DNA of 64,000 nt from Bos javanicus (GCF_032452875.1 NC_083868.1:102110537-102174536); one strand, 5' to 3'. Counted from the first letter of the stretch, positions 11,880-25,408 are shown. Numbers and translations are program-made. The notes: a model not told the origin generated them from the letters alone.

Positions 11880-12055
11880 CCTCTCTGTGACCTTAGGCAA
11901 GTAATTTAACCTTTCTGTGTCTCTATTTCTTATATAGAATAGAATGATAATAGTATCAACTTGATAAGCCTTTTCATTTGAGGATTAAATCAGTTAATGT
12001 TTAGAAAGCCCAGAAGAAAATGATCATAACATAATAATGATAATAATAATAATAC
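11880..12055 (+). mobile_element. MIR SINE followed by (TAA)n
   Basis: TGACCTTAGGCAAGTAATTT, then ACCTTTCTGTGTCTCTATTT and GAGGATTAAATCAGTTAATG, match the core and 3' part of MIR. A short (ATA)n microsatellite follows at about 12,031-12,055. Confidence 0.75.
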
Positions 12056-12309
12056 CAGATACTATTTTTAACCTTAACAACCACCTTTAAGAGGCAGGAA
12101 TACCACTGCCCTAGATAGTACATGAGGATTTGGAGACTAAGAAGCTGAGTTACTCCTCACCTTACACGTGACACTGAGAGTCAGATGCAACATTTACTGA
12201 CATCGAAGCCTACACATGGTTTAATGAAACCATCAGGCAACAGACAATATTCATAAATATTAACCAGCCTATTGTAAGCCAAACACAGACACTGAGCAAT
12301 ACTGCTCAA

Positions 12310-12560
12310 GGCTCAGCTCTTGCCTTTAGTCTAATAAGAAGGGCTATCAGGTCTTTGAGCATGAAGTGGGATGTCAACCATGAGGATATGAGCCCATACT
12401 AACAGCGAGAACGGTGTTAAGTGTATTCTAGAGAGGTCAGACAAAGCAAACTGGAGGAAGCAGCCCTTCAGTAGAGATCTGAAGGATGAGCTAGAGTTAG
12501 CCAGCAAGCTGGTGAGGAACAACAATCAGCTGGCATTTGCTCCCTGGCGTTCTGTGCTGG
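12310..12560 (-). mobile_element. Possible L2 LINE remnant
   Basis: The segment around GTAGAGATCTGAAGGATGAG and GCTAGAGTTAGCCAGCAAGC resembles the complement of the L2 3' region. Too diverged for firm boundaries. Confidence 0.35.
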
Positions 12561-15500
12561 AACTCTGGAGATGCCAGCGTTAACTTTATGCCAGGTGAAA
12601 AATGATCTGAGTGCCCACTGCTGCAGCTGCTGCTTTATACCCTATCCCTCCTACTTCCATCGTTAATGAGCCTGAGACCAGAAAAAATACATCTTAGTAA
12701 CTAAGGGCTCTTCTGTTAGTCTTTGTTCCAGAGACAGAAGAGAAGTTCTTCACTTCTGTTAATGAAACAGCCACAGATCTTTTGTTACTTTGCTTTAGCA
12801 CTTTCTAAAATAGAAGTTTGATGCTACTAACTCTCATTTTTATACATCTTGGTGGCAGGTTGCTGTATGCTCATAAATATACTGATTATAAAAGCACATG
12901 ATTTTTTTTTTCCCCCAGGAATGGTTCTAAAGCATGTCAAAACTTCTAAGGTTCCATAAGGTTAATTTCTGCTGTTAGGAACTCTTCTGATTTGCTTGAA
13001 CTTTTAGCAATTCTGACTACTTGTAGTTACACAACATCCCAGAGACACAGGCATGCCAGAAGGTATCTATTCCAGATATAAATAACTTTACTGAGTCAAG
13101 GTAAGTTTGGGGCCTTTATAGATATCTTCATATTTCAAATATTATTTTTTAAAAAGATGTCTCATTTCAAAGTTTTATTTGAGGAGAAGGAACTTTCTTT
13201 TTCTGCTGTGGTGTGTCAGATATAGCCCCAGTATACAGAGTCTAGAAAGATTTCCATTTTGCCTTTTAGAAGTCACTTCTATATGACTACAATCACTTAT
13301 TTGAATTTGTATGAAAAAAAGAATTTCATCTTTACTTAATCATCAAGTAAACAAACTTCAGTGCTGTTTGTGGCTGGTAGTGTGAAATAGGAAGATTCAA
13401 AGGAAACACAGGATTTATTTCCTTTCTTTAAGGAGTTTGCATTATGGTTGGAAAAGCTAAAAATCATCTTAAAATGATTTGGGGCACTGACCACAGAAAA
13501 GAGTAATATCAGGACACCAGAGGAAGAAAACTTTTCTCTACAGTAAGAAAGAGGAGCATAACATGGGATCCAGTAGCACAGTTTTCTATTATTTATATAT
13601 ATTTTGTATCTGTGTTTTTTGAATCCCTAGTTTTCCAAATAAAGGAAAGCATCTAGTATATTTTTCAAGGCAACGTATCTTTCAAAATGATCACTTAAAT
13701 AAATTTAAAAAAATGTGCTCTCCTGAAATAAGTTTTTAAAAATGTATGTTAGAGAATCTTCACCAAACTATTTCCAACATGCCAAGAAAAGTATATTTCA
13801 ATTGTTACAAGAAACAGCAGCTTTAATTCAACCACTAGGGGGGAAATCCTGCAGTACTCACTGCAGTATATTTCTCTGAAGCTGAATTTTTAGCTTTATT
13901 TGAACAAGGTATGCTTCCTCTAAGCCGTTAGTCTCTAGTCGAGCCAAGCTCCAAGGCTTAAAATAAGGTGAAAGTCTTGGGTCACTATATCTTACTACTT
14001 CTTCTCATATGGATTAAAAATAAAACAGTAACAGCGGATCCAACTCCAAGGAATGGTGTGGAAATGTGTCTTTCTGACACTGAAGAGAGAAGGCGCCTGA
14101 CTCTGTGCAGATTAGCTCACAGAGAAATTCTGCTTCCTCACTTCAACTGACACTTAAAAAATTCCAACAATTTTTTAATTGAAGAATTACACTCTTGCAT
14201 GATTTTGGAGACATTATATAAAATCAAATTAAAACAAAAATATCATCATCACAGAAGAGAGGTCTGTCTTGGACAAAAGGGGAAATTCCAGGTCTTTGTA
14301 TAATTTTTAATGCTGTGGATTCAGTGACATTGTTTTTTAGCCTCTTTATTTGTAAGACACTATACATCTATCTATAATTTAAGTAGATAACATTTATAAG
14401 TTTCTTTACAATGTTTATTTTCATTTAGTGTCATCTTTTCAAATGACACAACTTTTTCTTTACATATGCCTATCACTCTCCATACAAGGTATAGATATCA
14501 TTACACAAAGACAAAGAAAAGGACAGCCTGTGTGTGAAGGCTGGGACCCCAAGAATGTTACCTCAGTGCTCCCCAAAACTATGTAAGCAAATACCTAAGG
14601 ATCTCCCAAGAAATTACTTTGGACTCCTACAATTGTAAAAGAGCTGTAGAGAGTATGACCTAAACTATGTTATGGACAACCAAATATTTGATCTTTGTGT
14701 AAGAAGAGAAGCTTTTATTATAGGATGCAAAAAAACAGTCCTCAAACTCTTCAATTGTTTCCTTAAATTTATTGCTTTAACATGTATTATATATCTACTC
14801 TATCTCTACTGAAGAGATATAAAGATGAGCTGGTGAATTCTGCCTGAATAATTATACAGTTTATAACTGTCTTAATAACACTTTTAAAACCATAAAGGCA
14901 AGACTATTCATGTAAGAGGTTAAAGACAGAGTAAGATTAAACATCAACAGTGGCTATCCTAGCCACTATTCTAACTTGCTCTGCCTTACTTGAGCCATGA
15001 AAGCAATCAACTAGAACAACAGCTCCAAAGAGCTTGGTAAATCTTGAGGTTGTTAATCATTGCTGAATGTTAGGAAATCTACATGTAAATAATAAATAAA
15101 CCTGGCCTTGTCTTCCTTCTACCATTCATTTATTATGGTAGATAAACACTTTTCAAGAAATTTCTAGGTTCTCTGGATATAATACTGAAAGACTTTGTGT
15201 TTTGGAACTTATATTCCAATATGGTAGATACACAATAAATTAATTACAAAATTACTGTAAAAATCTCATATTGGCTCTCACTGTTATGCACAGCCCTCAG
15301 TGTTTCTAGAAGAGTACTGAATGCCTATATTGTTAGTGGCACTGGGCACAAACTAGTGATAAAATCCAAAATTTTCAGCCCAATGTTCAAGGCCATCCCC
15401 AATACTGCCTCACCCACCTGTATGATATGATCTCTTACTGCTCACATCTAAGACCAATGGAGAAGGCAGAGCCCAACACAAATGAAATGTGTGGTAGGAC

Positions 15501-16984
15501 ATTATCATTTTCACCCACCAAAATTGCTCTTTCTGTCCATGCCTTGAGAGGAGAGCCTTCCAATGTGGTCTCTACTAAACCCCTAAGTCCAATTTTTCCC
15601 TCCACTTAAATGCTATACACCTTGTGCATACTGTTCTCTAGTAGCGTTTATTTTGATTTGTAATTTACTGGGTACTCATATTCATATATATGCCCATCCT
15701 GGTCATTTGACTGACCACTTTTTGAGGGCAGGAACTGCCTCTAACTTTTCTTGGCATCTCAGGCTTTTCTTTTTTAGCATATTATCTTACATAGTTAACT
15801 CAATTCATTTTTTTATGTTGAATTGTGTTATATTTGCAATGGCAGCACATAAAATTCAGTATCTGATTCACTTTACACATCTGTTACAAGGGAATACATA
15901 CAAGTTTATAAGTGGTCTAACATTAGTTTTAGAGTATTAATACTAACAGTAAAACCTCAGCAACTCGGCGTCTGATATTTCCAAATTAATTCTGAACTTT
16001 TGAATCATTCATTTTCTGGCTAGTTTCTAATATGAACTCTTAGTTAGAACTCTAAAGTTTTCAGAGTTTTTGTGCATTTTGGCCATCTCAACTCTAGGGA
16101 ACCTGAATTTATATATCTATGTATCCTCTTTTCATATAATCATGTCAGCCAATATTTCCTGTTCAAAATATAAAAAAACATTTCCCCAAAGTTTAAAAGC
16201 ACAAAAAACTAAGCACACAACTGAACGAAACAGTGAAACAAGTACATTCTTTAAATTTAATATTTTTCAATAGATAATCTTCATACTAAGTTATCTAGCT
16301 AGAAATTGGTGTGTGTATGTGAAGGTGCAAAAATCCATCTAATATCCAACATATTCTTTTTTATAACTGTGCAATATTTCTGCAACAGAGTCACATATGC
16401 ATGCCACTGACTACACATACACAACACACATTTACATGGCATATTAGACTACACAAAATTACACACAAAACACATATTTTCCATCTTCATTGTTTTCATA
16501 GTTACACAACATTCTCTCTGGCACACAGATGTGAAAATCACTCATATTTTACAGGTGTGTTTATGCCTACACCTACAGGTAAAAGTGATTTAATATTTAA
16601 TCCCTGGTAGTTAAATATAAATATTTTTTGGTTTTTAGAAGTCAATCTGGTAAAATTACATGGTAATATGGTTTAGGTTTACTTTCCTCTTTTTCCCCTC
16701 TAACAAAGAAATATAAAAGTATTTTGGTGCCACTGTCATGTGTTTCTTGAGACCATGATTCGGGTCATATTTTATCAATAAACAATGTTCTGTAAAGCTT
16801 TTATTATATCATGTTGGAAAAATTAAAGATTGTTATCCCAAGCCCCCATGATCCAGGTGAAAATGAAATGAGGGTATACACATAAGCACAATTCAGGACA
16901 GAGAACGTTTGGTACACAAAGAATAATCAGATGGGTTCCTACCCAGCACAATTCCATTCAGTAGTTTCTCTTGCACGTACCAGC
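12561..16984. other. Intergenic, 4.4 kb without a supported gene
   Basis: Low-GC DNA with scattered A/T runs. Frames of 60-95 codons at 13,968, 15,427, 15,653, 16,070 and 16,401 have no recognisable domain and no splice or promoter context. A short MIR/L2-like stretch near 15,700-15,760 (TTTTGAGGGCAGGAACTGCC) is likely. I see no RNA gene. Confidence 0.5.
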
Positions 16985-17290
16985 TCAGCTGCCCACGATC
17001 CATGCTGCTTTTAGATACTACAAAGCAATTTTCACTCCAATTGCCGCTCGCTCAAGTTCTTCCTTTTGCACTCAGAAACGGATATGCCTGGACAGTGAGT
17101 GATGCCCTGTTGCAGCTGCCTCCCGGAATCCTTCAGCAACCTATCTCAGAGCTTCGCCGGGTTAAGCCCTGCCGCTAGCTCCAAGCTCGTTCTCCCTGGC
17201 AGCTGGTGGTATTCCGTCGGCCACTGGGCGGAGAGAACGAGCACTAGGGCGCCATCTGGAGGCGTCTTTAGGCAGCCACAGCAAGCTTAA
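16985..17290. promoter_or_regulatory. Isolated CpG-rich patch, candidate distal element or promoter
   Basis: About 300 bp of roughly balanced GC with around 14 CpG dinucleotides, standing in an AT-rich, CpG-poor desert about 18 kb upstream of the SLITRK3 exon ending at 35,469. It contains CAGCTG E-boxes and a near-consensus CTCF motif at 17,248-17,262. Read on the minus strand, an ATG at 17,003-17,001 opens a 36-codon frame that has no homology I recognise. The patch could be an insulator, an enhancer, or the promoter of an unannotated minus-strand transcript. The sequence alone does not decide. Confidence 0.45.
17248..17262 (-). promoter_or_regulatory. Candidate CTCF site (minus strand)
   Basis: On the minus strand the 15-mer CCTCCAGATGGCGCC fits CCASYAGRKGGCRSY at 14 of 15 positions, with the whole AGRKGGC core intact. 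It lies inside the CpG-rich patch. Motif match only; occupancy is not known. Confidence 0.5.
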
Positions 17291-20200
17291 AACTACTAGG
17301 TGTAACAAAAACGACAGCAAAGTTTTTGTTAAATAAGCATACCGTTCTATACAGTTTCCTGCGAACATTTTTTTAAAAGACAGAAAAATGTAGGAGAGTC
17401 TCATTCTGTTCCCTATGAGCATTCTCTTTCTTTTACACATCACAATAAAGTGAAAACTTCTATTTCTTTTAGGTACAAATATCAAGAGATGCCAAATTAA
17501 TTGCTTCTTCTTGTCTCATCTCAAAAGAAAATAATCAACACTGGCTACTATCAGAAATTTTCAATATTTTAGTAGCTAACTCAAAGGCAGCTTTTCAAAA
17601 GAGAAATATATGCCTCTGAACTAACATAATGTAAGCATGTTAAACATGCTGTGCTACTTTAAAAATTACAAAACTTACCTCTGGAAATGTTTAGTGTGTT
17701 CCTTATCAATGCAATATATTGACTTGAGAATGATAACAAGGAAAACCAGTTTCAGTTCAAGCACATGTGATAAGGTGTTCATATGACTTTAATATTTCAA
17801 CAAAAGCTCTTTGAATTAATTTCCCTCTAAATATCTCCCTAAGCTTCTTTCCCTTAAAGAGGATAATTTGTATACCTGAATGAGATATAAGCTTAATTAA
17901 TTAATTGAATGGAGCACTTAAAGTCTTATCTACTGTGATATGCATTTAGAAATGTGATTATTGGATGTTTCATTACTCCCTACAGATCAAAATGAATATG
18001 CATCACCATCCACAATCCCCATCCAACCACTAGTCCTACTTCCGCTAAGCATCATGATTTGGTATTTCACTTTTCCTTTAAAATTAAAATTTGACTTTTA
18101 AACTATTTAGTAATAGACACATCTACAGTGATTTATAGTTTTCCAAGCAAATGTGGACTAGAGCTTGATTATATACTCTGTGAGACCCCTGTGGGAAATA
18201 GAAATTCTTAACACTTCAATTTCAAATCAGTGTTTGAGAATTTCTGTCAGGGTAAACAGAGAATAAATTTGTTTCATCAATAGTTCATCTTAATTTTTAT
18301 TTATGTATGTATGATAAATGAACGTACTGGCTTTTCAAAGGCATGCCATTAAACATATTCTTAAGAAAAATTAGATTTTTTTTTCTTTTAAATAGAGCAT
18401 GTACCAAATAATCAAGCCATAATTTCTGTGGGTTTGTAAAGTTTCTAAAAATTTATGTGCTGATGAGATTAAAAAAGAATGTTAACTCTTCATGTCTGTA
18501 TATCTTCAACTCCTACTATTGTGGAATATGAAAACATATTAGTTAACTGATTCCTAAATTACATGACTTACATGTTGCACTATGGTTAGTGTTGCACAGA
18601 ACTCTTAGACGACAAGACACTGAAATATATAGTTTAAGACAACAAGCAGAAAAATAAGGCTTGGAAATTTACAAATAATAAAGTAATAAGCACTGACCAA
18701 ACACAGATATGCCTAACTTTTACCAAGTAAAATTTTATACATGAAAATGTAAATGTAAGAAAGAGATAAATTAGAGGATAAAGTTTCCCCTGATAAATAT
18801 TTTGAACTTACAAAATCATTCTTTATGTAAAAAATCCCCAGAATCTCAAGAATGACTTCATTAAAATATAAATTTACATGCATAAATAGAAAAAAAAGAG
18901 ATATTAATGAGAAGAGTAGATGTATGAATTTCATAGCCAGAGTTACTCTGCCTATCTACATCATCACCAAAAGCTACAAATGATAGAAAATGGATGCTGC
19001 ATGCAAAAGAGAAGATTATGTGGCTAGAAGGAGAAAAAAAGTATTATAATCATGTGCTGTCCCCTGAAAGAAGGTCTAAAATTAATCTCAATACATTGAG
19101 ACAAGAGAAAAATATAGGGAAAGACTAAGTCCCCAAATAGAAGTATACTAAGGAAGTCAATTATTTCAATTTAGCATGTAAAACTTATAGAAAGCAAAAA
19201 GGTCCAAGTCAAAGTCACACACTGGAGTCTAAAAATGAAAGCAACATGTGGAGTCTAAACATCTGTCTTTTACAATGAATTAAGATAAAAGGTCTGTGTT
19301 AGTGTTCTGTGTAACAACAACAACAAATTAAATGTATTACCTGTCAGGTTTTGTAGGGCAGCCATCCAAAGACAAAACTTTGATGAGTACCCAGCTCAGA
19401 GTCTCACAGGCTGCATGCAGGTATCAACTGGGCCATATTCTTGTCTAGAGACTTGATTGGGGAAGAATGTTTCTAAATTAAATCAGGTTACTGGCAGAAT
19501 TCATTTCCTTGACTTCTTCAAGGCCACCAGGAAAACACGTCTTCATTTCAGGGAAGCAGCAGTCTCTCTTTTAGACTTTCACCTGAGTAAGTCTGACTGA
19601 CTCAGAATAATCTCCCTTTCAATGAATTCAAGATCAACTAATTTGTGACTTTAATTACATCTACAAATATCTTTCTTTTTTTTTTTTATTGGGTAGAAGC
19701 AAGTCATAGGTTCTAGTTATACTAAAGAAGAGGGAGTTATGTAAGGGTATTTACACACTGAGGGTCACCTTAGGGTGTGTCTACGATAGGTTCTATGTAG
19801 ACACACTTGAGTTTTATTGCTTATTGTCCAAAAACATGAGTGGAACGGCCTGATAGGCATGGGAGTGCATTTTGTTGCCTTTAGGATCAAGGCAGAAACA
19901 TATCATAGAGGTTTTATAGATGCATGGTTATATCTAACAAAAAAATATTACAGCAACAACAACAAAAATACCTAGAACAGTCATTTGATCAAGGACACAG
20001 GGCAGAACATAGGAGCCTTGAACTGAAGAGTGATATCAGACACATGAGCAAGACTTGGGACAGGGAAGAGCACTGTTGCTGATGTAGTTGTAATGGTTAT
20101 TTGTACTAGACATATTTGTGTTGCCTGGTTGCCTGCCCACATCTCCTCACATCTAGTCATCCATACTCAGCCTTATTAGACCAGGAATATATGCCTGAAG

Positions 20201-20454
20201 AAAGAAGACATCCAGAGATGGGCCAGAAACTTATGGGAAAAATAGAAACCTGTCCAATTAGATTTTGAGGAATTTGAACTAAAGTAAAAGGGAGAAGCTG
20301 CCAGTTGGTGGAGAACACTGCAGCTGAAAGGCCACACAGCAATTAAGAACCATGTGTTAGCTGATGTAGAGAAAGAAGCTTAGCATAAGGGAAAAAAACA
20401 CGGTGCAGACTCAAAAACAAGTAGAGATTAGAGAAACCATTCGTTCTCTTAATT
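17291..20454. other. Intergenic, 3.2 kb without a supported gene
   Basis: AT-rich. It includes a poly-T stretch near 19,677-19,688 and the hairpin annotated at 19,775-19,806. Open frames at 18,713 and 20,157 (minus) carry no domain. Confidence 0.5.
19775..19806. repeat. Short near-perfect hairpin
   Basis: GTGTGTCTAC (19,775-19,784) pairs perfectly with GTAGACACAC (19,797-19,806). Between them ATAG (19,786-19,789) pairs with CTAT (19,793-19,796) after one bulged G, leaving a 3-nt loop: 14 base pairs in 32 nt. No transcription context is visible. Confidence 0.6.
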
Positions 20455-21110
20455 CCTCTAATACATTCATATGGAGTTCCCATTGTGTACTAGGCACTGT
20501 TCTAGGTGCTAGGAATACCACAATAACTAAAACAAAGTCCCTGTTCTTGTGAAGCTTATTCTTGTAGTGGGAGATGGTAAATATGTACCAGCATATAAAT
20601 TATATTTCATTAGTTGAAAAAACTGTAGAAGCAAAAACAAAGCAGGGAATGCAGTTTAAAAGTAATGGGGGAAATGCTACCTGGGGAAATGGGCAGGGAT
20701 ATTTGATCATGTGTCTTTTGAATGGAAACTTGTATGCCAATGATGGTGCCAGCCATGCTGATATTTGTGGAAAAGGGATATTGGACAGAGTGCAAGGCAG
20801 GTACAAAAGCTCTGAAACAAATGTGTGCTTGATGAATCAAAGCAACAGCAAAGGGGGAAAACTGCCTTGTATAGTGAAAGCAAGAGAGCTGGCAATAGGA
20901 TCTGAAGTCAGATACGGAGAGAGTGAGAAGATCACACAGGGCTTGTGAACTTGTGTCAGAATGCTAGCTTTTACCTAGAGAGGTGAGGCTTACCAGAAGA
21001 TGATATCAGGCTTACATTTTTAAGAATTATTCTGGCTATTGTACAGAACAGATGGGAAGTGAGGTAGGTAACTGGAAGGCCATTTGGACCCTGAGACAGA
21101 TGAAGTCTGG
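20455..21110 (-). mobile_element. L2 LINE remnant
   Basis: CTAGGCACTGTTCTAGGTGC (about 20,489) is the complement of the L2 3' end. GAATTATTCTGGCTATTGTA (about 21,023) is the complement of a further L2 segment in the right order. The 124-codon plus-strand frame at 20,574-20,948 lies wholly inside this remnant and is not taken as a gene. Confidence 0.6.
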
Positions 21111-21614
21111 CCTAATTTCCAATTATGTTTCCCATGAGGTCTATATATTTGTTTGTGTCTTTGAATTTCCATGAGCCAACACTATATCTTTTTCTTCCAG
21201 AAAAAGAAGAAAAACCCTTTTCTTAAACTACATTGCTAAAGACTCTAAGGAATGTTAAAAGTATTCCAGACTTGGATATTTTGAATTTTTATATGTTTTG
21301 GCATAAGAGCTAAAAGATACTAGTACTTTAAAATCATGATACCCTTTTTTTTGTTTGTTTTATAAATGATAGAAAGTACTTGCACATGGGCAGGTGATGT
21401 CAACCTATTGTTGAACAGAGTTATTTTTCCAGGGCATTGGCTTAAGCCAGAGAAAGGTCAGTTTCTAAAAATTATCTTCTGATCCTTTGTGGCATGAGTG
21501 TTTCAAGAGTTTTCAAAACCATGAATATTATCATCCAATATCAATAAAAGAGAATTTAAGATATATGTCTGAATTTTAATATTTTATGGATAACTATTTT
21601 GTTTGTTATACTAT

Positions 21615-21835
21615 GTGTATGCTAAGTTGCTTCAGTTGTGTTTGACTCTTTGTGACCCTATGGACTGTCATGCACCAATCCCCTCTGTCCATGGGATTCT
21701 CCAGGCAAGAATACTGGAGTAGGTTGCCATGCCCTCCTCTAGGGTGTCTTCCCAATCCAGGGATTGAACCTATATCTTTTATGTCTCCTGCATTGGCAAG
21801 TGGGTTCTTTACCAGTACTGCCACCTGGGAAGCCC
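21615..21835 (-). mobile_element. Bov-tA SINE with 12-bp TSD
   Basis: Minus-strand Bov-tA. TTGTTATACTAT (21,603-21,614) and TTGTTATATTAT (21,836-21,847) flank it with one mismatch. Confidence 0.92.
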
Positions 21836-21847
21836 TTGTTATATTAT

Positions 21848-22694
21848 AGTTTTAAAACTAGGTATGCCTTCCCTTTTAGAAATAAGATAATTTTAGAGAC
21901 AAAACAATTCAAATATTTTATAAAGAATCCATTAATTTCCAATTTTATATCCTAATTCACACAAATACAGAAACACATACAGATGTGGGTCATTTGTACA
22001 TGTGTAGACATATTTTGTGTATTTTTCATGGCATTTCAAATGAAATTTTACAAAATCAGTCATAAAGTATTTCAAAATGAGAGGGAGTTGGGACAGTTAG
22101 CAAACACTCTGTCACTGTGTTAACCATAAGAGACATCTCATCACTACCTTTTCAATAAAAATATCCAATCAAATCAAGAAATAAGAAAATTAGTGTTTGT
22201 TCAAATTATCCTTTGAAAATATTAAGTGCACATCACATTAAAATACATGCTTAAATATACAAAATCCTTATCTTTTATTTATATTTTTGGTGAAGATTTC
22301 TAGAAGGTATTTAATTATATTTTTAGAGGGGAGTAAATTTATAGCATCATCAGTTCCACATTGTTTGATAATCTTGTCATCATTAAAAACAGTGAATGGT
22401 ATCTTAGCTCTGCCGCAAATGTTTATCTAATTTTTATTCTTATTTTAAAAATTTGCTAAAATAACATTTATAATAAACATTTCCCACTCACCAAGTTCTT
22501 AAAAATACCAACCATTAGAAGAAATAAAATTCAGATTACTATCTGAGAAAGAAGAGAATTTCGTTTGTATGAAGGTAAAAAATTAGCACCCATGCAATCA
22601 TATATCTATGCTGAGATTTCCAAATGTAGAAGCACACACAAAACATCAATTTTAACATTAAAAAAGGACAGATTTATAGATATAGTAATCAACT
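21848..22694. other. Intergenic, no gene seen
   Basis: AT-rich unique sequence with no supported feature. Confidence 0.5.
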
Positions 22695-22703
22695 AAACAT
22701 TGA

Positions 22704-22906
22704 GCGGGGCCTTCCAGATGACACTGTTTTAAGGAACTGGCCTGCCAGTGGAAGAGATGTAAGATCTCTGGGTCATGAAGATCCCTGGGGTAGGAAATGG
22801 CAAGCTACTCCAGTGTTCTAGCCTTGAAACTTCCATGTTCAGAGGGCCCTAATGGGCTATGATCTCACAAAGAGTCAGACATGACTGAGCACACAGCACA
22901 CACACA
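22704..22906 (+). mobile_element. Bov-tA SINE, diverged
   Basis: Degenerate Bov-tA from the GGCCTTCCAGATGACACTG head to the GAGTCAGACATGACTGAGC tail and a CACACA run. AAACATTGA and AAACACTGA (22,695-22,703 and 22,907-22,915) may be the TSD. Confidence 0.8.
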
Positions 22907-22965
22907 AAACACTGACTAACAACAGAAATGTGAAGGGAGACTTATTAATAGATATAACATAAAAG

Positions 22966-25398
22966 TAGATAAATTAGTAGGACAAAAAAAGATGTCCTTA
23001 TCCTTATAGGGGACTAAAATGCAAAAGTACAAAGTCAAGAGACACCTGGAGTAACAAACAAGTTTGGCCTTAGGGTACAAAATTAAGCAGGGCAAAGGCT
23101 AACAGTTTTGCCAAGAGAATGCACTGATCATAGCAAACACTCTCTTTCAACAGCACAAGAGACAACTCTACACATGGATATCAGCAGATGGCCAATACTG
23201 AAATCAGACTGATTATATTCTTTGCAGCCACAGATGGAGAAGCTCTATACAGTCAGCAAAAATAAGACTGGGAGCTGACTGTGGCTCAGATCATTAGCTC
23301 CTTATTGCAAAATTCAGACTTAAATTGAAGAATGTAGGGAAAACCACTAAGCCATTCAGGTATGGTCTAAATCAAACTCCTTATGATTATACAGTGGAGA
23401 TGAAAAATAGATTCAAGGGATTAGATCTGGTAGACAGAGTGCCTGAAGAACCATGGATAAAGTTTCATAACATTGTACAGGAGGCAGTAATCAAAACCAT
23501 CCCCAAGAAAAAGAAATGCAAAAAGGCAAAATGGTTGTCTGAGGAGGCCTTACAAGTAGCTAAGAAAAGAAGAAAAGGATAAATATAAGCATCTGAATGC
23601 AGAGTTCCAAACAATAGCAAGGAGAGATAAGAAAGCCTTCCTGAGTGATCAATGCAAAGAAATAGAGGAAAATAATAGAATGGGAAAGACTTTCTCTTCA
23701 AGAAAATTAGAGATACCAAGGGAACATTTCATGAAAGATGGACACAATAAAGGACAGATATGGTATGGACCTAATAGAAGCAGAAGACATTGAAAAGAGG
23801 TGGCAAGAAAACACAGAACTATACAAAAAAAGATCTTCGTGACCCAGATAATCACCTTGGTGTGATCACTCACCTAGAGCCAGACATCCTGGAATGTGAA
23901 GTCAAGTGGGCCTTAGGAAACATCACTACAAACAAAGCTAGTGGAGGTGATGGAATTCCAGTTAAGCTATTTCAAATCCTAAAAAGATGATGCTGTGAAA
24001 GTGCTACACTCAATATGCCAGGAAATTTGGAAAACTCAGCAGTGGCCACAGGACTAGAAAATGTCAGTTTTCATTCCAATCCCAAAGAAAGGCAATGCCG
24101 AAGAAGGTTCAAATTACCATAAAATTTCACTCACTTCACATGCTAGCATGATTATGCTCAAAATCCTTCAAACTAGGCTTCAGCAGCACATGAACTGAGA
24201 AATTCCAGATCACAAGTTGGATTTAGAAAAGGCAGAGGAGCCAGAGATTAAATTGCCAACATTTGCTGGATCATAGAAAAAGCAAGGAAATTCCAAACAA
24301 AAAAATCTACTTCTGCTTCATTGAGTACACTAATCTTGTCATCAAGATTGTGTGGATCCCAGCAAACTGGGAAATTCTTAAAGAGATATGAATATCATCA
24401 GACCAACTTACCTGTCTCCTGAGAAACCTGTATGCAGGACAAGAAGCAACAGTTAGAAATGGACATGGAACAAAGGACAGGTTCAATATTGGGAAAGGAG
24501 TAATTCAAGGCTGTATAATGTCACCCTGATTATTTAATTTATATTCAGAGTACATTATACAAAATGCCAGACTAGATGAATCACAAGCTGGAATCAAGAC
24601 TGATGGGAGAAATATAAAAAACCTCAGCTATGCAGATAATAACACTTTAATGGCAGAAAGTGAAGAAGAACTAAACAGCCTCTTGATGAAAGTGAAAGAA
24701 GAGAGAGAAAAAGCTGGCTAAAACTCAACATACAAAAGCCAAGATCATGGCATCTGGTCCCATTATTTCAAGGAAAATAGATGGGGAAAAAGTGTAAACA
24801 GTGACAGATTTTATTTCTTAGGCTCCAAAATCCTTACAGATGGTAACTACAGCCACAAAATTAAAAGACACTTGATCCTTGGGAAAAAAAGCTATGGCAA
24901 ATATAGCATATTAAAAAGCAGAGACATCACTTTGCTACCAAAGGTCCATCTAATCAAAGCTATGGTTTTTCCAGTGGTCATGTATGTTATGAGTGTTGGA
25001 TCATAAAGAAGGCTGAGTGCTGAAGAACTGATGCTTTCAAACTGTGGTGCTGGAGAAGACTCTTGAGAGTCCCTTGGAGGGCAAGGAGATCAAACCAGTC
25101 AATCCTAAAGGAAACCAACACCGAATATTCATTGGAAGGATTGATGCTGGAGCTGAAGTTCCAATATTTTGGCTACATGATGCAAATAGCCAACTCACTG
25201 GAAAAGTCTCATGCTGGGAAAAACTGAGGGCAGGAGAAGAAGGGGTGACAGAGGATGAAATGATTGAGTGGCATCTGGACTCAGTGGAGACGAGTCTGAG
25301 CAAATTCTGGGAGATAGTGAAGGAAAGGGAAACCTAGCATGCTGCAGTTCATGGGGTTGCAAAAAGTTGGACACAACTTAGTGATTGAAGAAAACAAC
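22966..25398 (+). mobile_element. BovB (RTE) LINE, longest copy, inactivated
   Basis: Spans the C-terminal part of the apurinic-type endonuclease domain (about 23,000-23,320), the reverse transcriptase and the C-terminal region. It lacks the 5' part, at about 2.4 kb against roughly 3.2 kb for a full element. Intact pieces include frames at 23,325-23,582 and 23,790-23,990. Frameshifts and stops disrupt the rest. The RT catalytic YADD box reads YADN at 24,629-24,640, so it could not polymerise even if restored. AACATAAAAG flanks it (22,956-22,965; 25,399-25,408), a 10-bp candidate TSD. It is the only copy here with most of the RT domain uninterrupted by another element. Confidence 0.9.
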
Positions 25399-25408
25399 AA
25401 CATAAAAG

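Noticed and set aside
13832..13846. CTCF-like CCACTAGGGGGGAAA
   Set aside because: Only 12 of 15 positions fit and the right half of the motif is lost. Weaker than the two reported sites.
17162..17485. 107-codon minus-strand frame over the CpG patch
   Set aside because: Basic, low-complexity N-terminus, no domain, and starts in AT-rich flank. Better explained by few stops in the CpG-rich part.
20574..20948. 124-codon plus-strand frame
   Set aside because: Lies inside an L2 remnant of the opposite orientation. No domain.
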